Both the position numbers and the translations under genes were made by a program. Shown here in pieces: positions 1 to 9,643 of a DNA stretch of 64,000 nt (positions are counted from its first letter, which is position 1; every line of letters begins with the position of its first letter). The notes under the pieces are model-generated. The model was not told where the DNA came from. It ran no database searches and worked only from the letters and a program-made list of their open reading frames with translations. Source of the stretch: Novosphingobium cyanobacteriorum (lineage in GTDB: Bacteria > Pseudomonadota > Alphaproteobacteria > Sphingomonadales > Sphingomonadaceae). The stretch covers positions 124,001 to 188,000 of the forward strand of contig NZ_JAROCY010000001.1 in NCBI RefSeq assembly GCF_029436685.1, read 5' to 3'.

Positions 1-30
1 CCAAGGGATTGAAAACGAAGAGGAATACGG

Positions 31-507
31 ATGGCCAGTGTCGAAAAGCTGCCGATGCTCCAGGAAGGCTACGAGAAGCTTTTCAGCGAGCTGAAAGCGC
101 TGCGCGAAGAGCGCCCGAAGATCGTCGACGCCATCGAGGAAGCGCGTGCGCATGGCGATCTTTCGGAAAATGCCGAATATCACTCCGCCAAGGAGCGCCA
201 GGGGCAGGTCGAGGCAACGATCGCCGATCTCGAGGACAAGATCAGCCGCGCCCACATCATCGACCCGACCACGCTGTCGGGCGATCGCATCGTGTTCGGC
301 GCCACCGTCACCCTGCTCGATGATGATGACAAGCCGGTGCGCTACCAGATCGTCGGCCAGGCCGAAGCAGACGCCAAGCGCGGCCGCATCAGCTACAACT
401 CGCCGCTTGGCCGCGCGCTGATCGGCCGCAAGGTGGATGACGAGATCGAGGTCACCGTTCCGTCGGGCGACAAGTTCTACGTGGTCGAGAAGATCGAGTT
501 CATCTGA
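31..507 (+). CDS. greA: Transcription elongation factor GreA
   Basis: GreA binds the secondary channel of RNA polymerase and stimulates cleavage of backtracked RNA so that stalled elongation can resume. The 158-residue product has the usual family length. Its N-terminal half is an antiparallel coiled coil carrying the acidic tip motif [11 protein letters not shown]. The C-terminal half is the FKBP-like domain, ending in VEKIEFI. The ATG follows a purine-rich GAGGAAT stretch at the correct distance. A strong hairpin terminator lies just downstream, so the gene ends its transcription unit here. Any gene preceding it lies outside the window. Confidence 0.97.
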   Translation: MASVEKLPMLQEGYEKLFSELKALREERPKIVDAIEEARAHGDLSENAEYHSAKERQGQVEATIADLEDKISRAHIIDPTTLSGDRIVFGATVTLLDDDDKPVRYQIVGQAEADAKRGRISYNSPLGRALIGRKVDDEIEVTVPSGDKFYVVEKIEFI

Positions 508-530
508 ACCGCGAGTTCATCGCCCCAACG

Positions 531-560
531 AAAAAGGCCCCGGTCACCCGGGGCCTTTTT
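531..560 (+). terminator. Rho-independent terminator of greA
   Basis: The hairpin GGCCCCGG-tca-CCCGGGGCC is flanked by AAAAA on the left and TTTTT on the right. It starts 23 bases after the greA stop. Because of the symmetric A and T runs it can also stop transcription from the DUF4170 gene converging on the minus strand, so it is probably bidirectional. Confidence 0.92.
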
Positions 561-565
561 GCTGT

Positions 566-787
566 TCAGGCTTCCGGCAGCTTGGGTTCCAGAAGCCGGT
601 GCAGGTGCACGATCACATAACGCATCTCGGCATCGTCAACCGTCCGCTGCGCCGCGCCACGCCAGGCGTCTTCCGCACTGGCATAGTCCGGAAATACGCC
701 GACCATGTCGATGGCCTTCAGATCGACGAATTCGAGGCCCTGCGGGTCTTTCACCCGGCCGCCCATCACAAGGTGGAGCTTCTGCAT
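566..787 (-). CDS. DUF4170 family small protein
   Basis: This 73-residue protein begins MQKLHLVMGGRV and contains FPDYASAEDAWRG and MRYVIVHLHRLL, which I recognise as the conserved core of DUF4170. These are small soluble proteins of unknown function found widely in alphaproteobacteria. There is no signal peptide or membrane segment. The start is preceded by AAAGGA on the minus strand. It converges on greA and probably shares the hairpin terminator between them. Family assignment is from recognition of the sequence; no function can be given. Confidence 0.85.
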   Translation of the reverse strand: MQKLHLVMGGRVKDPQGLEFVDLKAIDMVGVFPDYASAEDAWRGAAQRTVDDAEMRYVIVHLHRLLEPKLPEA

Positions 788-886
788 TCACGCATATCCT
801 TTGGGGGAGGAATCGTGTGTGCCACTGACAAAAAGGCGAGTGGCTGGCAAGACCGACCAAAGGCCTATGCCAGCCTTTGTTGCCCG

Positions 887-1360
887 TTAATGCCGAATTT
901 TCGAGGCGATTTCACCAGCGCGCTTCATCGCCGCCTCGCCAGCGGCCTTTGCACCGGCCAGCGCGATGTCGGCCATGTCCGCCGCGCGCTTCTTCGCCTC
1001 GGCCCCGCCTTCGCTCAGCTTTCCGCCCACGGTGCCGCCAATCTCCTCGATCTTGCCCACGCCGTCCTTGCCTGCTTCGGCTGCCTTTGCGGCATAGGCC
1101 ATGGCCAGTTCCGCGCCCACCATCGCCAGCTTGCCCAGCCGCGAAGGACCCTCGGCGATCACGTCGCGCGTCGATCGCTTGCGCCGTGATAGAACGCCCG
1201 CCACCAGCGCGCCCAGCACCAGGCCGCCGGCCACTGCCGCCATCGGGTTCTCCTTCACGAAATCGCCCGCCTTGCGCGCCGTATCGGTGGCGATGTCCGC
1301 GCCGCGGTTCTTCGCCTGCTCGATCTTCTCGCGCAGGCGTGCGTTGGTTTCCTCGCTCAC
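887..1360 (-). CDS. Glycine-zipper membrane protein, YqjD/DUF883-like
   Basis: About 157 residues. The N-terminal part is charged and helical (ETNARLREKIEQAKNRGAD). Next comes a single membrane segment rich in Gly and Ala (MAAVAGGLVLGALVAGVL), then a long Ala/Lys/Glu-rich helix. This resembles ElaB/YqjD/DUF883 proteins, which are anchored in the inner membrane. I chose the GTG at 1360 because AAGGAG sits six bases upstream; a longer frame exists but its extra N-terminus is low-complexity Arg/Trp sequence. It is the last gene of a four-gene minus-strand cluster, beginning two bases beyond the previous stop, and its ribosome-binding site lies inside the preceding gene. Confidence 0.7.
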   Translation of the reverse strand: MSEETNARLREKIEQAKNRGADIATDTARKAGDFVKENPMAAVAGGLVLGALVAGVLSRRKRSTRDVIAEGPSRLGKLAMVGAELAMAYAAKAAEAGKDGVGKIEEIGGTVGGKLSEGGAEAKKRAADMADIALAGAKAAGEAAMKRAGEIASKIRH

Positions 1361-1361
1361 A

Positions 1362-1706
1362 TCAATCTCCTTTGAACGGCAGCCAGTCGGCCAGCCTGTC
1401 GGACCATGTCTCCGGCTCGCCCGCCGGCAGCCATGGCTGCACCACATTCCATAACGGGCCCCTGAACAGCCAGCCGACCAGCGCCGCCACGGTGATTCCG
1501 ATCACCGCCTTGTTGTCGCTGGCCACGGCCACGGCCTCGTCCACCACGTCAAAGGCCTGCTCGGTCGCCCGGTCCTTGATGCGCTGGCCGATCGGCTTGG
1601 CTTCCAGCCCGCCTTTCAGCCGCGCCATATCCTGCTTCACCAGCGCCCAGGCCTCGGTCCGCAGCGCGCGCGCCTCGATCAGCGCCTGCTCGTCGCGCGC
1701 GCTCAT
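1362..1706 (-). CDS. Small membrane protein of the YqjE-like cluster
   Basis: This 114-residue protein starts MSARDEQALIEARALR. It has an amphipathic N-terminal half and one hydrophobic segment (AVIGITVAALVGWLFRG), then a Trp-rich C-terminus (WLPAGEPETWSDRLADWLPF). I do not recognise the family. The ATG overlaps the stop of the upstream gene as ATGA, which indicates translational coupling and fixes the start. Position and architecture are comparable with yqjK, which follows yqjD-yqjE in Escherichia coli, but no clear sequence similarity to YqjK was seen. Confidence 0.7.
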   Translation of the reverse strand: MSARDEQALIEARALRTEAWALVKQDMARLKGGLEAKPIGQRIKDRATEQAFDVVDEAVAVASDNKAVIGITVAALVGWLFRGPLWNVVQPWLPAGEPETWSDRLADWLPFKGD

Positions 1707-2068
1707 GGCTTGTCTCCCATGATCACCGCCCGCGCCTTGCGGAACCGGCCCACCGCGGCGAAGAAGCATCCGCCCGCCACCGCGGTCAGGGCCAGGGTCA
1801 TGATCGCGGTCGCCCACCACGGGCCCACCAGCGTTGACAGCGCGAAAAGCAGACCCACCACCAGCGCCACCAGCACGAAGAACGCGCAGAACAGCGCCGC
1901 CAGCAGCAGCAGCGCGATGCCCTTGGCCCGGTTCCAGCCATAGGCGGCGCGCTGCTTCTGAAAGCTCAGCTCCGCCTCGACCAGCGTCTGCCCGTCTTCC
2001 AGAAGCGCGCGCAGTCCTTCGCTCAGCGATGCGCCTGCATCGCCCGTCTTGGTTTCGGTTTCGCTCAC
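1703..2068 (-). CDS. Phage-holin-family membrane protein, YqjE-like
   Basis: This 121-residue protein has an N-terminal amphipathic region (LRALLEDGQTLVEAEL) followed by two membrane segments, one around ALLLLAALFCAFFVLVALV and one around TAIMTLALTAVAGGCFFAA. That arrangement matches the PF07332 'holin superfamily III' group. Despite the name, members such as YqjE are ordinary chromosomal inner-membrane proteins and nothing phage-like is nearby. The GTG at 2068 follows the upstream stop by about ten bases. It lies between a YqjD-like gene and two more small membrane genes, the same neighbourhood as E. coli yqjDE. Confidence 0.78.
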   Translation of the reverse strand: MSETETKTGDAGASLSEGLRALLEDGQTLVEAELSFQKQRAAYGWNRAKGIALLLLAALFCAFFVLVALVVGLLFALSTLVGPWWATAIMTLALTAVAGGCFFAAVGRFRKARAVIMGDKP

Positions 2069-2078
2069 GCCGCGCCGA

Positions 2079-2657
2079 TCAGGCGTCGTTGGACGAGCCG
2101 CGGAACAGCCGCGCGAACATGTAGCCCGCCACCGCGGCAATGCCGATGGCGGTTGCCGGGCTCTTGCGCACAAAGCTCTTCACGTCCTCGCCCAGCTCGG
2201 CAAAGTCCTTGGATTCCAGGCTCGCCGCGGCTTCCTGCACGCTGCGCGCCGCGCTGCGGGCATAATCGCCGTATTGCACGCCCAGCTTCTCGTCGATCGT
2301 CGTTGCGCTGGTGGAAATCGTGTTGCCCAGCAGGCCCAGCGCGTCGCTGGCCTTGCTCTTGCCCTGCTTGGCAAGTTCCAGGCCCTTTTCCTTGGCCTGC
2401 ACGGCAAAGGCGTTGGCCTGCTCGGTCCAGTCGCTGGCGGCGCCGGCGGCCTTTTCCTTCGCCGCGGCAGTGCGGTCCAGCGCCTCACCCTTCAGCGCTT
2501 CAACGCCGGCCTTGGCCTCTTCGATCGCCTTGCCAAAGCGGCCCTTGGCCTCGCTAAGGTTTGCCGATGCGGTGCTTTCGGCGGCGCCATCGCTCAGCGG
2601 GATGGCTGGGACGTCCGGAGCCGTCGGGGCCTTCGTGGTGGTGTCGATGTCAGCCAT
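2079..2657 (-). CDS. YqjD/DUF883-like helical membrane-anchored protein
   Basis: This 192-residue protein has a Thr/Pro-rich start. A long Ala/Lys/Glu helix follows (residues about 35-100), then a region containing VQYGDYARSAARSVQEAA, and finally a C-terminal membrane anchor (ATAIGIAAVAGYMFARLF). The layout, a helical body with a C-terminal glycine/alanine anchor preceded by VRKSP, is the DUF883/YqjD pattern. Family members bind stationary-phase ribosomes in E. coli; that role here is inference only. It is the first gene of the four-gene minus-strand cluster, and its promoter should lie between 2658 and the divergent enolase gene. Confidence 0.75.
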   Translation of the reverse strand: MADIDTTTKAPTAPDVPAIPLSDGAAESTASANLSEAKGRFGKAIEEAKAGVEALKGEALDRTAAAKEKAAGAASDWTEQANAFAVQAKEKGLELAKQGKSKASDALGLLGNTISTSATTIDEKLGVQYGDYARSAARSVQEAAASLESKDFAELGEDVKSFVRKSPATAIGIAAVAGYMFARLFRGSSNDA

Positions 2658-2775
2658 GGAGACATTCCTTCTGATGCGATTCTGCGGGCCGGCGCGCGCT
2701 GTGCGAGCTTAGCCCAAGGCACTTGGTGTTGCACATGCGTATTCGCAATGCACCCGGTTGCGGTTTCGGGGTTAA

Positions 2776-4182
<1,407 letters not shown>

Positions 4183-4195
4183 GGCCGACCACGAT

Positions 4196-4260
4196 CCTCC
4201 CCCGCTGGGGGAGGTGGCAGCCGCAGGCTGACGGAGGGGGTGCGTAACAGCGCCCCTTTT
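4196..4260. repeat. REP-like double hairpin downstream of eno
   Basis: Two small hairpins stand in tandem just after the enolase stop. The first is CCTCCCCC-gct-GGGGGAGG at 4196-4214 and the second is CAGCC-gca-GGCTG at 4218-4230. They are followed by GGAGGGGG and finally CCCCTTTT. This string is, from memory, a common dispersed intergenic repeat in sphingomonad genomes. It could also act as the enolase terminator because of the short T run at its end. Confidence 0.6.
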
Positions 4261-4334
4261 CGTATCCTGAAACCCGCCCCTCATGCGCACCTGGATGGGG
4301 CGAGGGCGCGTATCGAGACACCAAAAACCCAACC

Positions 4335-4430
4335 TCGTCGTTGCGAGAAGGCAAAGCCGACGAAGCAATCCAGAGCGGGCACAAGCTGCCCCTGCATGCC
4401 GCACCCACGTTCGGCGGCTTGCAATGACGA
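4335..4430. repeat. Degenerate short palindromic element with terminal inverted repeats
   Basis: The left end TCGTCGTTGCGA and the right end TTGCAATGACGA are inverted copies with two mismatches in twelve. The left arm continues with AGCCGACGAAGCAATCCAG, a string I associate with a widespread alphaproteobacterial intergenic repeat (TCATTGCGAG...GAAGCAATCC). The interior has diverged, so this is probably an old copy. It carries no gene. Confidence 0.6.
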
Positions 4431-5296
4431 CCGAAGGCGGTTGAATCTCCAGTCGGTCAGGTCTCGCCCTCGGTTGGCGCTGAAATGCGAAGCCAATGGT
4501 ACAATTTCTCGCAGAGTCTGCCGAGAGAAAGGAGACTGCAAAGACCCCGCTCGTGTCGAGCGAATTCGAGACACCGCGCGCTTCCGCTAACTGCTATGGC
4601 CTTGCACAGCATCTCTCCGGATCACCGATTTGTCGCCACACCAATCCGACATGGGGCTGACAGCTCATGTTCGTGTCGGTTACAGCCGGTTCCGAATGTG
4701 CGGAGGGGAAAACCAAGTGCGGCAGACCTTTGCATTCCTTGTATCGCTCGCTGCTCTCAGCCTGAATGGCTGAAAGGGTTCAAGGCAACCTGCAGGACCA
4801 GCCAACACGGAGTCCGACCAGCCTCACATTTTCCTGATCGCCCGGTGGATAGCCTCTTTCCTTCAGCAACTGAGGTTCGCCGGCTCGTTGAGGTGTCGCT
4901 GAGCACAGAGCCCACCAACGTTCAGTGGGATTGACGCGTTGGCACGGACGGCCGCCCCAATTCGTCTCTCCCCGGCGCTCACCTTCGTCCCTGCGTCCCT
5001 GCGAGAGAACTCTCATCCAACGCTCCGGACGAGACACCGCCGCGAAGCCTTTGATAACAGACACGTCCGTTATTAAAAAATTCCGCTTTCCTACACTGCG
5101 CGACGAAGTTATGTTCCTCATATGTTCTTTGAAATGGTCAAGCGTCATGGCGCAAGTCACGGGTATCGCGGCATTTTCTGCGCGATGGGCCGGCGGCGAT
5201 TCCCGACGAATTCGGCCCTTCAGCGCCGCCACCCGATTTCACCCATTGGACAGTGTCAACTGTGTCAACCTCGCCCCGCCGCTTCCCAACGGGTCA
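4431..5296. other. Gene-free, probably decayed region
   Basis: No convincing gene is visible on either strand over about 870 bases. Open frames here are composition-driven: they lack ribosome-binding sites and recognisable motifs. Base composition is lower in GC and more irregular than in the flanking genes (for example TTATTAAAAAATTCCG near 5070), unlike the rest of the window. The stretch contains an operator-like palindrome at 5054-5073 and a quasi-palindrome TTGGACAGTGTCAA at 5246-5259. It may be the remnant of a lost gene or a transferred segment. Confidence 0.55.
5054..5073. promoter_or_regulatory. Orphan operator-like palindrome
   Basis: ATAACAGACACGTCCGTTAT is symmetric at 16 of 20 positions: the arms ATAAC/GTTAT and GAC/GTC pair perfectly. 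Palindromes of this size and spacing are typical operators of TetR-type dimeric repressors. No TetR gene or other target gene adjoins it, so the regulator is unknown or lost. Confidence 0.4.
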
Positions 5297-5614
5297 TCAG
5301 CCAATCGCGCGGTCCTCGGCCTTCATGTTCTCCTTCGCTTCCTCGGCGATTTCCTCAGCCTTTTCGATCTCGCGCTTCTTGGTGGGGCTCAGCAGGTATT
5401 GCCACGCGCCCCAGGCGTTCACCGCCAGCAGCAGGGCGTTCTGGACGGCGATGGGCATGGTCTGGTTAGTGAGGCCCGAGACGATCCAGGCGATCGACAC
5501 GGCCATGAACAGCACGAAGCCCCAGCCGGTCCAGCGCCGGCCGAGGTCCGCCGCGATCATCGCCGCGGCCACGATCGCACCGATCGCGCCGAACCATTCC
5601 AGCGGGCCGTCCAT
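5297..5614 (-). CDS. Small multi-pass inner-membrane protein
   Basis: This 105-residue protein has an N-terminal hydrophobic segment (WFGAIGAIVAAAMIAADL), a second (GWGFVLFMAVSIAWIVSGL) and a third (MPIAVQNALLLAVNAWGAW). It ends in a charged helical tail (KKREIEKAEEIAEEAKEN). The NQTMPIAVQNALLLAVNAWG stretch resembles small YgjV/PnuC-like membrane proteins, but I cannot name a function. It stands alone, read toward the decayed region, with a divergent promoter region shared with the phosphotransferase gene at 5757. Confidence 0.7.
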   Translation of the reverse strand: MDGPLEWFGAIGAIVAAAMIAADLGRRWTGWGFVLFMAVSIAWIVSGLTNQTMPIAVQNALLLAVNAWGAWQYLLSPTKKREIEKAEEIAEEAKENMKAEDRAIG

Positions 5615-5756
5615 ACCGGTCTCCTGTTGTCGTTGTCGCGGCCGGGATGGAACGGCGCGGTTTCGCCGCCGGTTCCATCGGGGCGCCTTAAGCGGTCGGT
5701 TAAATATCGCTTCACAACGTGCCCGCTCTCTGCCAGCCTAGCTGCGGGAGAGAAAT

Positions 5757-6851
5757 ATGGACGCATTTCCACGCAACCCCGGAGAGGTCACTCCCGGCTG
5801 GATCGAAGGCCATCTGCGCGCCGCGGGGCTGCTGGGCGAGGCGCGAATCACCGGGCTGGGCTGGCAACCCATCGGCACCGGCCAAGTGGGAGAAACGGCG
5901 CGGTTCACGCTGGCATACGATCGGCCCTGCGCGGCCCCGGTGACACTGGCGGGCAAGTTCGCCTCGACCGATCCCACCAGCCGCCACACCGCCGCGACCA
6001 TGCGCCTCTATGCCAAGGAGGTGCACTTCTACCGCCATGTCGCTCCGCTGCTCGACGTGCGCGTACCCTGCGTCTTCGCTGCGGAGATCGACGCGGCGGG
6101 CGCGGAATTCGTGCTGCTGTTCGAAGATCTCGGCCCTGCGCGCGGAGGCAACCAGCTGGAAGGTTGCTCGCTCGCCGATGCGCGGGCGGCAGTGGTGCAG
6201 GCGGCGGCGATCCACGCGCCCACCCGCAACCTGCCGGCGGTGGTCAGCGAGCCCGCGCTGCGCCTGCCGCCCGAGCTGCTGGCCCACATTGTCACGCTCT
6301 ACCACCAGGCCCACGCCGTGTTCCGCGAACGCTACGACGGGCTGCTCGCGCCCGAGCTGATGGCAGTGGCTGACCGACTGGACGCGCTGGCCGAGGGCTT
6401 CTTCCACCGAGAACTGCCAGACCAGGGCCTGACCCACGGCGACTTCCGGCTGGACAACATGCTGTTCGACATCCGCAGTGGGGTGGAGCCAATCGCGGTG
6501 GTGGACTGGCAGACCTGCTCCCCCGGTTGTGCGATGAACGATCTGGGCTACTTCATGGGCTGCGGCATCGGCAGCGCGCTGCGCCGCCCGCACGAGGCGG
6601 AACTGCTGGACCTCTATGCCGCAGAGATGACCCGGCGTGGGGCGCCGACGACGCGGGCGGGGCTGTGGAACCGCTATCGCATCGGCGCGCTGCATGGCGT
6701 GTCCACCGCGGTATTTTCCAGCGCCTTCGTGGTGCGGACCGAGCGCGGCGACGCCAACTTCCTGTCGATGGCGCGCGGCGCCTGCGAACTGGCCGCCGAG
6801 CATGACGGCATCGGCGCGCTCAGCGCCTTTCTGGAGACTGGACGATGCTGA
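5757..6851 (+). CDS. Phosphotransferase family protein (aminoglycoside/ecdysteroid-kinase fold)
   Basis: This 364-residue protein has the small-molecule kinase fold. A nucleotide-binding N-lobe contains the FVLLFEDLG hinge. The catalytic loop is LTHGDFRLDNMLFD (the HGD Brenner motif with Asp and Asn), and AVVDWQTCSPG supplies the metal-binding Asp. These are the active-site signatures of APH/choline-kinase and EcKL families, so phosphorylation of a hydroxylated small molecule is likely. The substrate is unknown. The ATG follows GGGAGAGA. It overlaps the next gene by seven bases, which suggests the two products work together. Confidence 0.85.
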   Translation: MDAFPRNPGEVTPGWIEGHLRAAGLLGEARITGLGWQPIGTGQVGETARFTLAYDRPCAAPVTLAGKFASTDPTSRHTAATMRLYAKEVHFYRHVAPLLDVRVPCVFAAEIDAAGAEFVLLFEDLGPARGGNQLEGCSLADARAAVVQAAAIHAPTRNLPAVVSEPALRLPPELLAHIVTLYHQAHAVFRERYDGLLAPELMAVADRLDALAEGFFHRELPDQGLTHGDFRLDNMLFDIRSGVEPIAVVDWQTCSPGCAMNDLGYFMGCGIGSALRRPHEAELLDLYAAEMTRRGAPTTRAGLWNRYRIGALHGVSTAVFSSAFVVRTERGDANFLSMARGACELAAEHDGIGALSAFLETGRC

Positions 6852-7936
6852 CCAGGGGCGACGACTTTCCACTGCACCAGACGAGCGAGCCGGTGGCCTA
6901 TGCCGGCACCGACCGCAACTTCTACGACCGCTACTTCTTCAACGGCTATGCCCCCGATGGCTCGGGCTTCTTCGCCGCGGCCTTTGGCGTGTACCCGCAC
7001 CTCAACGTGGCGGACGCACACTTCTGCGTGATCCGCAACGGGGTGCAGCACTGCGTCCACGCCTCGCGCGAGCTGAACATGGAGCGGATGGACCTGAGCG
7101 TCGGCCCGATCTCGATCGAGGTGGTGGAGCCGCTGCGGCAGCTGGCGGTGCGGGTTGAGGGGGAGGGTATCGCTGCGGAGATTCGCTTTACCGGCCGCGC
7201 CTTTCCCATCGAGGAGCCGCGCTTCATCCACCGCATCGGCCCGCGCACATTCATGGACTATACCCGGCTGACCCAGAATGGGCACTACGAAGGCTGGATC
7301 GAGGTGGACGGTGTGCGCGAGGCGCTGGCGGCGGGGACGGCGGGTACGCGCGACCGCAGCTGGGGCGTGCGTCCTGTCGGGACGAGCGACGCGCAGCCAC
7401 ACGGCCACGGGGTGACGCCGCAGTTCTTCTGGCAATGGACGCCGGTCAACCTGCCCGCCCGCAGCCTGTTCTTCCACATCAATGCCGACCGGCACGGCGC
7501 GCCGTGGAACACCCGCGCGGTGATCGCGCCGGATGGGGCGGGGCACGACGGTTTCTTCGAGACGCCCGCCGCGACGATGGACAGCACCATGCAGCCCGGC
7601 ACGCGCTGGCCGTCCCGCGGTGCGCTTACGGTGCAGGGCGCCGACGGCCCGCTGGAGTTGCGGTTCGAGCCGCTGGTGCGCTTCCAGATGAAGGGGCTGG
7701 GCTACACCAGTCCGAAGTGGGGGCACGGTCTGTATCACGGGCCGCTGGCCGTGGAGCGCGAGGATATCGTGCTGGATGCGGTGGAGCCGATGGCGCAGAC
7801 GCTGGACAACCTGCACGTGCAGATCGTGTGCCGGGTCACCACCAGCGCCGGGGAGACCGGCGCCGGGGTGTTCGAACAGCTGGTGATCGGGCCCTACGCG
7901 CCGTGGGGCCTGAACGAGTTCTTCGACGCCGGTTAG
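6845..7936 (+). CDS. DUF7064-type lipocalin-like / carotenoid-hydratase-like protein
   Basis: This 363-residue cytoplasmic protein has no signal peptide. It is rich in beta strands and aromatic residues and contains [22 protein letters not shown] and [12 protein letters not shown]. The DRSWG motif and the two-lobed layout recall the AttH/CrtC lipocalin-like superfamily, where related domains include carotenoid 1,2-hydratase. I recognise it as the kind annotated DUF7064/DUF7065. It is translationally coupled to the phosphotransferase upstream, so a shared lipid or terpenoid substrate is an attractive inference. Its stop overlaps the convergent ribH by four bases. Confidence 0.75.
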   Translation: MLTRGDDFPLHQTSEPVAYAGTDRNFYDRYFFNGYAPDGSGFFAAAFGVYPHLNVADAHFCVIRNGVQHCVHASRELNMERMDLSVGPISIEVVEPLRQLAVRVEGEGIAAEIRFTGRAFPIEEPRFIHRIGPRTFMDYTRLTQNGHYEGWIEVDGVREALAAGTAGTRDRSWGVRPVGTSDAQPHGHGVTPQFFWQWTPVNLPARSLFFHINADRHGAPWNTRAVIAPDGAGHDGFFETPAATMDSTMQPGTRWPSRGALTVQGADGPLELRFEPLVRFQMKGLGYTSPKWGHGLYHGPLAVEREDIVLDAVEPMAQTLDNLHVQIVCRVTTSAGETGAGVFEQLVIGPYAPWGLNEFFDAG

Positions 7937-8352
7937 GCGTACTTCTCGCGCAGCGCGAGGAGGGCCAGCGCCGCCTTGGCCGCTTCGCCGCCCTTGTCCT
8001 TCTGCGCCGGGTCGGCACGGACCAGCGCCTGCGCCTCGTTCTCCACGGTCAGGATGCCGTTGCCAATCGCCAGGCCGTCCATGGTCAGCGCCATCACTCC
8101 GCGCGCGCTTTCGCCCGCCACGATCTCGAAGTGATAGGTCTCGCCGCGGATCACCACACCGATGGCGACATAGCCGTCGTAGTCGCCCGACTGGTCAGCC
8201 AGGGCGATGGCGCCCGGGATCTCCAGCGCGCCGGGCACGGTGAGCACTTCCGCCTGGTGCCCGGCGGCCTTGATCGCGGCCTTGGCGCCGGCGACCAGCA
8301 TGTCGTTGAGATGGTCGTAGAAACGGGCTTCGACGATCAGGAACTTGGCCAC
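7933..8352 (-). CDS. ribH: 6,7-dimethyl-8-ribityllumazine synthase
   Basis: RibH condenses 5-amino-6-ribitylaminouracil with 3,4-dihydroxy-2-butanone 4-phosphate, the penultimate riboflavin step. The 139-residue product starts [15 protein letters not shown]. It contains [26 protein letters not shown] (with the catalytic His) and [14 protein letters not shown], all standard for the family. The GTG at 8352 is selected because the family begins here and the longer frame runs back into ribB. It begins seven bases after the ribB stop, so the two form an operon. Confidence 0.96.
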   Translation of the reverse strand: MAKFLIVEARFYDHLNDMLVAGAKAAIKAAGHQAEVLTVPGALEIPGAIALADQSGDYDGYVAIGVVIRGETYHFEIVAGESARGVMALTMDGLAIGNGILTVENEAQALVRADPAQKDKGGEAAKAALALLALREKYA

Positions 8353-8359
8353 GGTACAG

Positions 8360-9631
8360 TTACTCCACGGAGATCGGCTGTTCGCCGACGATGTTGATGC
8401 CGTAGCCTTCGATGGCGACCACGTTGCGGTGGGCATTGGTCAGCAGGATCATGTCGTGCACGCCCATGTCGGCCAGGATCTGCGCGCCGATGCCGTAGCT
8501 GCGCAGGTCCATGCTGTCACCACCCGCTCCGGAGGTTTCCTTGATCAGCTGGTCGGGCGCATCAGGCATAAGCAGCACGATCAGGCCGGAACCGGTCTTG
8601 CCGATCTCCCCCATCGCGCGCTGCAGGATGCGCTTGCGCGGACCGGGCTGGCCAAGCACGTCCGAAAAGATCGACATGCCGTGCATGCGGACAAGTGTCG
8701 GCTTGTCGGCTTCGACGGCACCCTTCTGCAGGACGAGGTGGATGGAGCCATCAACCTTGTTGCGATAGGTGCGAATGGTCCAGTCCCCGCCGTAATCGGA
8801 TTCGAAGGGGGCGTGGCTGATGCACTCCACCAGGTGGTCGTTCCGGCGGCGGTATTCGATCAGGTCGCGGATCGTGCCCATCTTCAACCCGTGGCGGCGG
8901 GCGAAGGGGACAAGGTCATCCATCCGCGCCATGGTGCCATCGTCCTTCATGATCTCGCAGATCACGCCCGAGGGGTTGAGACCGGCAAGGCGGGAGATAT
9001 CGACTGCGGCCTCGGTATGCCCCGCGCGGACGAGCACGCCGCCATCGCGGGCGATCAGCGGGAAGACGTGGCCAGGGGTGACGATGTCGTCACGGGTCTT
9101 GGAGGCATCGATGGCGACCGAGACGGTGCGGGCGCGGTCGGCAGCGGATATGCCGGTGGTCACGCCCTCGCGCGCTTCGATCGAAACGGTGAAGGCGGTT
9201 TCGTGCCGGGTGCCGTTGTTGCGGCTCATCAGTTCCAGCCCCAGCTGTTCGCAGCGGGTGCGGGGCAGGGTGAGGCAGATCAGCCCGCGGCCATGGGTGG
9301 CCATGAAGTTGATCGCATCGGGCGTGGCCATCTGCGCGGGGATGACGAGATCGCCCTCGTTCTCGCGGTCCTCGTCATCCACCAGGATGAACATCCGGCC
9401 GTTGCGGGCTTCCTCGATGATCTCCTCGATCGGCACGAGGGCCGGCGCGTCGTCACCTTCGGTCAGCACGCGCTCAAGCTTGGCCAGGGTGTCTGCTGTA
9501 GGGTTCCAGCTGTCCAGCGTCACGTCACGCAGGGTGTTGGCGTGGAGCCCCGCAGCACGGGCAAGCCCTGAGCGGGACATGCCGCCTTCGGTAACGAGTC
9601 GACGGATACGGTCGATGAGGTCACTGGACAT
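8360..9631 (-). CDS. ribB: HTH domain-RibB (DHBP synthase) fusion with degenerate GTP cyclohydrolase II-like domain
   Basis: RibB makes 3,4-dihydroxy-2-butanone 4-phosphate from ribulose 5-phosphate. The 423 residues show three parts. Residues 1-57 are an XRE-like helix-turn-helix ([19 protein letters not shown]). Residues about 66-268 are the synthase, with [10 protein letters not shown] at 85-94, [17 protein letters not shown] and [10 protein letters not shown] all intact. Residues about 280-423 resemble GTP cyclohydrolase II ([24 protein letters not shown]), but the zinc-binding Cys triad and the Arg-rich catalytic loop are absent. So it is probably not a working RibA. It precedes ribH. 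The upstream palindrome suggests that its own HTH domain regulates it. Confidence 0.92.
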   Translation of the reverse strand: MSSDLIDRIRRLVTEGGMSRSGLARAAGLHANTLRDVTLDSWNPTADTLAKLERVLTEGDDAPALVPIEEIIEEARNGRMFILVDDEDRENEGDLVIPAQMATPDAINFMATHGRGLICLTLPRTRCEQLGLELMSRNNGTRHETAFTVSIEAREGVTTGISAADRARTVSVAIDASKTRDDIVTPGHVFPLIARDGGVLVRAGHTEAAVDISRLAGLNPSGVICEIMKDDGTMARMDDLVPFARRHGLKMGTIRDLIEYRRRNDHLVECISHAPFESDYGGDWTIRTYRNKVDGSIHLVLQKGAVEADKPTLVRMHGMSIFSDVLGQPGPRKRILQRAMGEIGKTGSGLIVLLMPDAPDQLIKETSGAGGDSMDLRSYGIGAQILADMGVHDMILLTNAHRNVVAIEGYGINIVGEQPISVE

Positions 9632-9643
9632 GATTCGCGTCTT

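Noticed and set aside
1703..2068. Prophage suggested by a 'phage holin family' protein
   Set aside because: The family name is historical. No endolysin, structural or integrase gene is nearby, and the neighbourhood matches chromosomal yqjDE.
4925..6373. 482-codon plus-strand frame spanning the gene-free region and the phosphotransferase
   Set aside because: No ribosome-binding site or motif. It overlaps a clear membrane-protein gene and a clear kinase-fold gene in other frames.
8360..9631. Bifunctional RibBA annotation
   Set aside because: The C-terminal domain lacks the Cys triad that binds zinc and the Arg-containing catalytic loop of GTP cyclohydrolase II.
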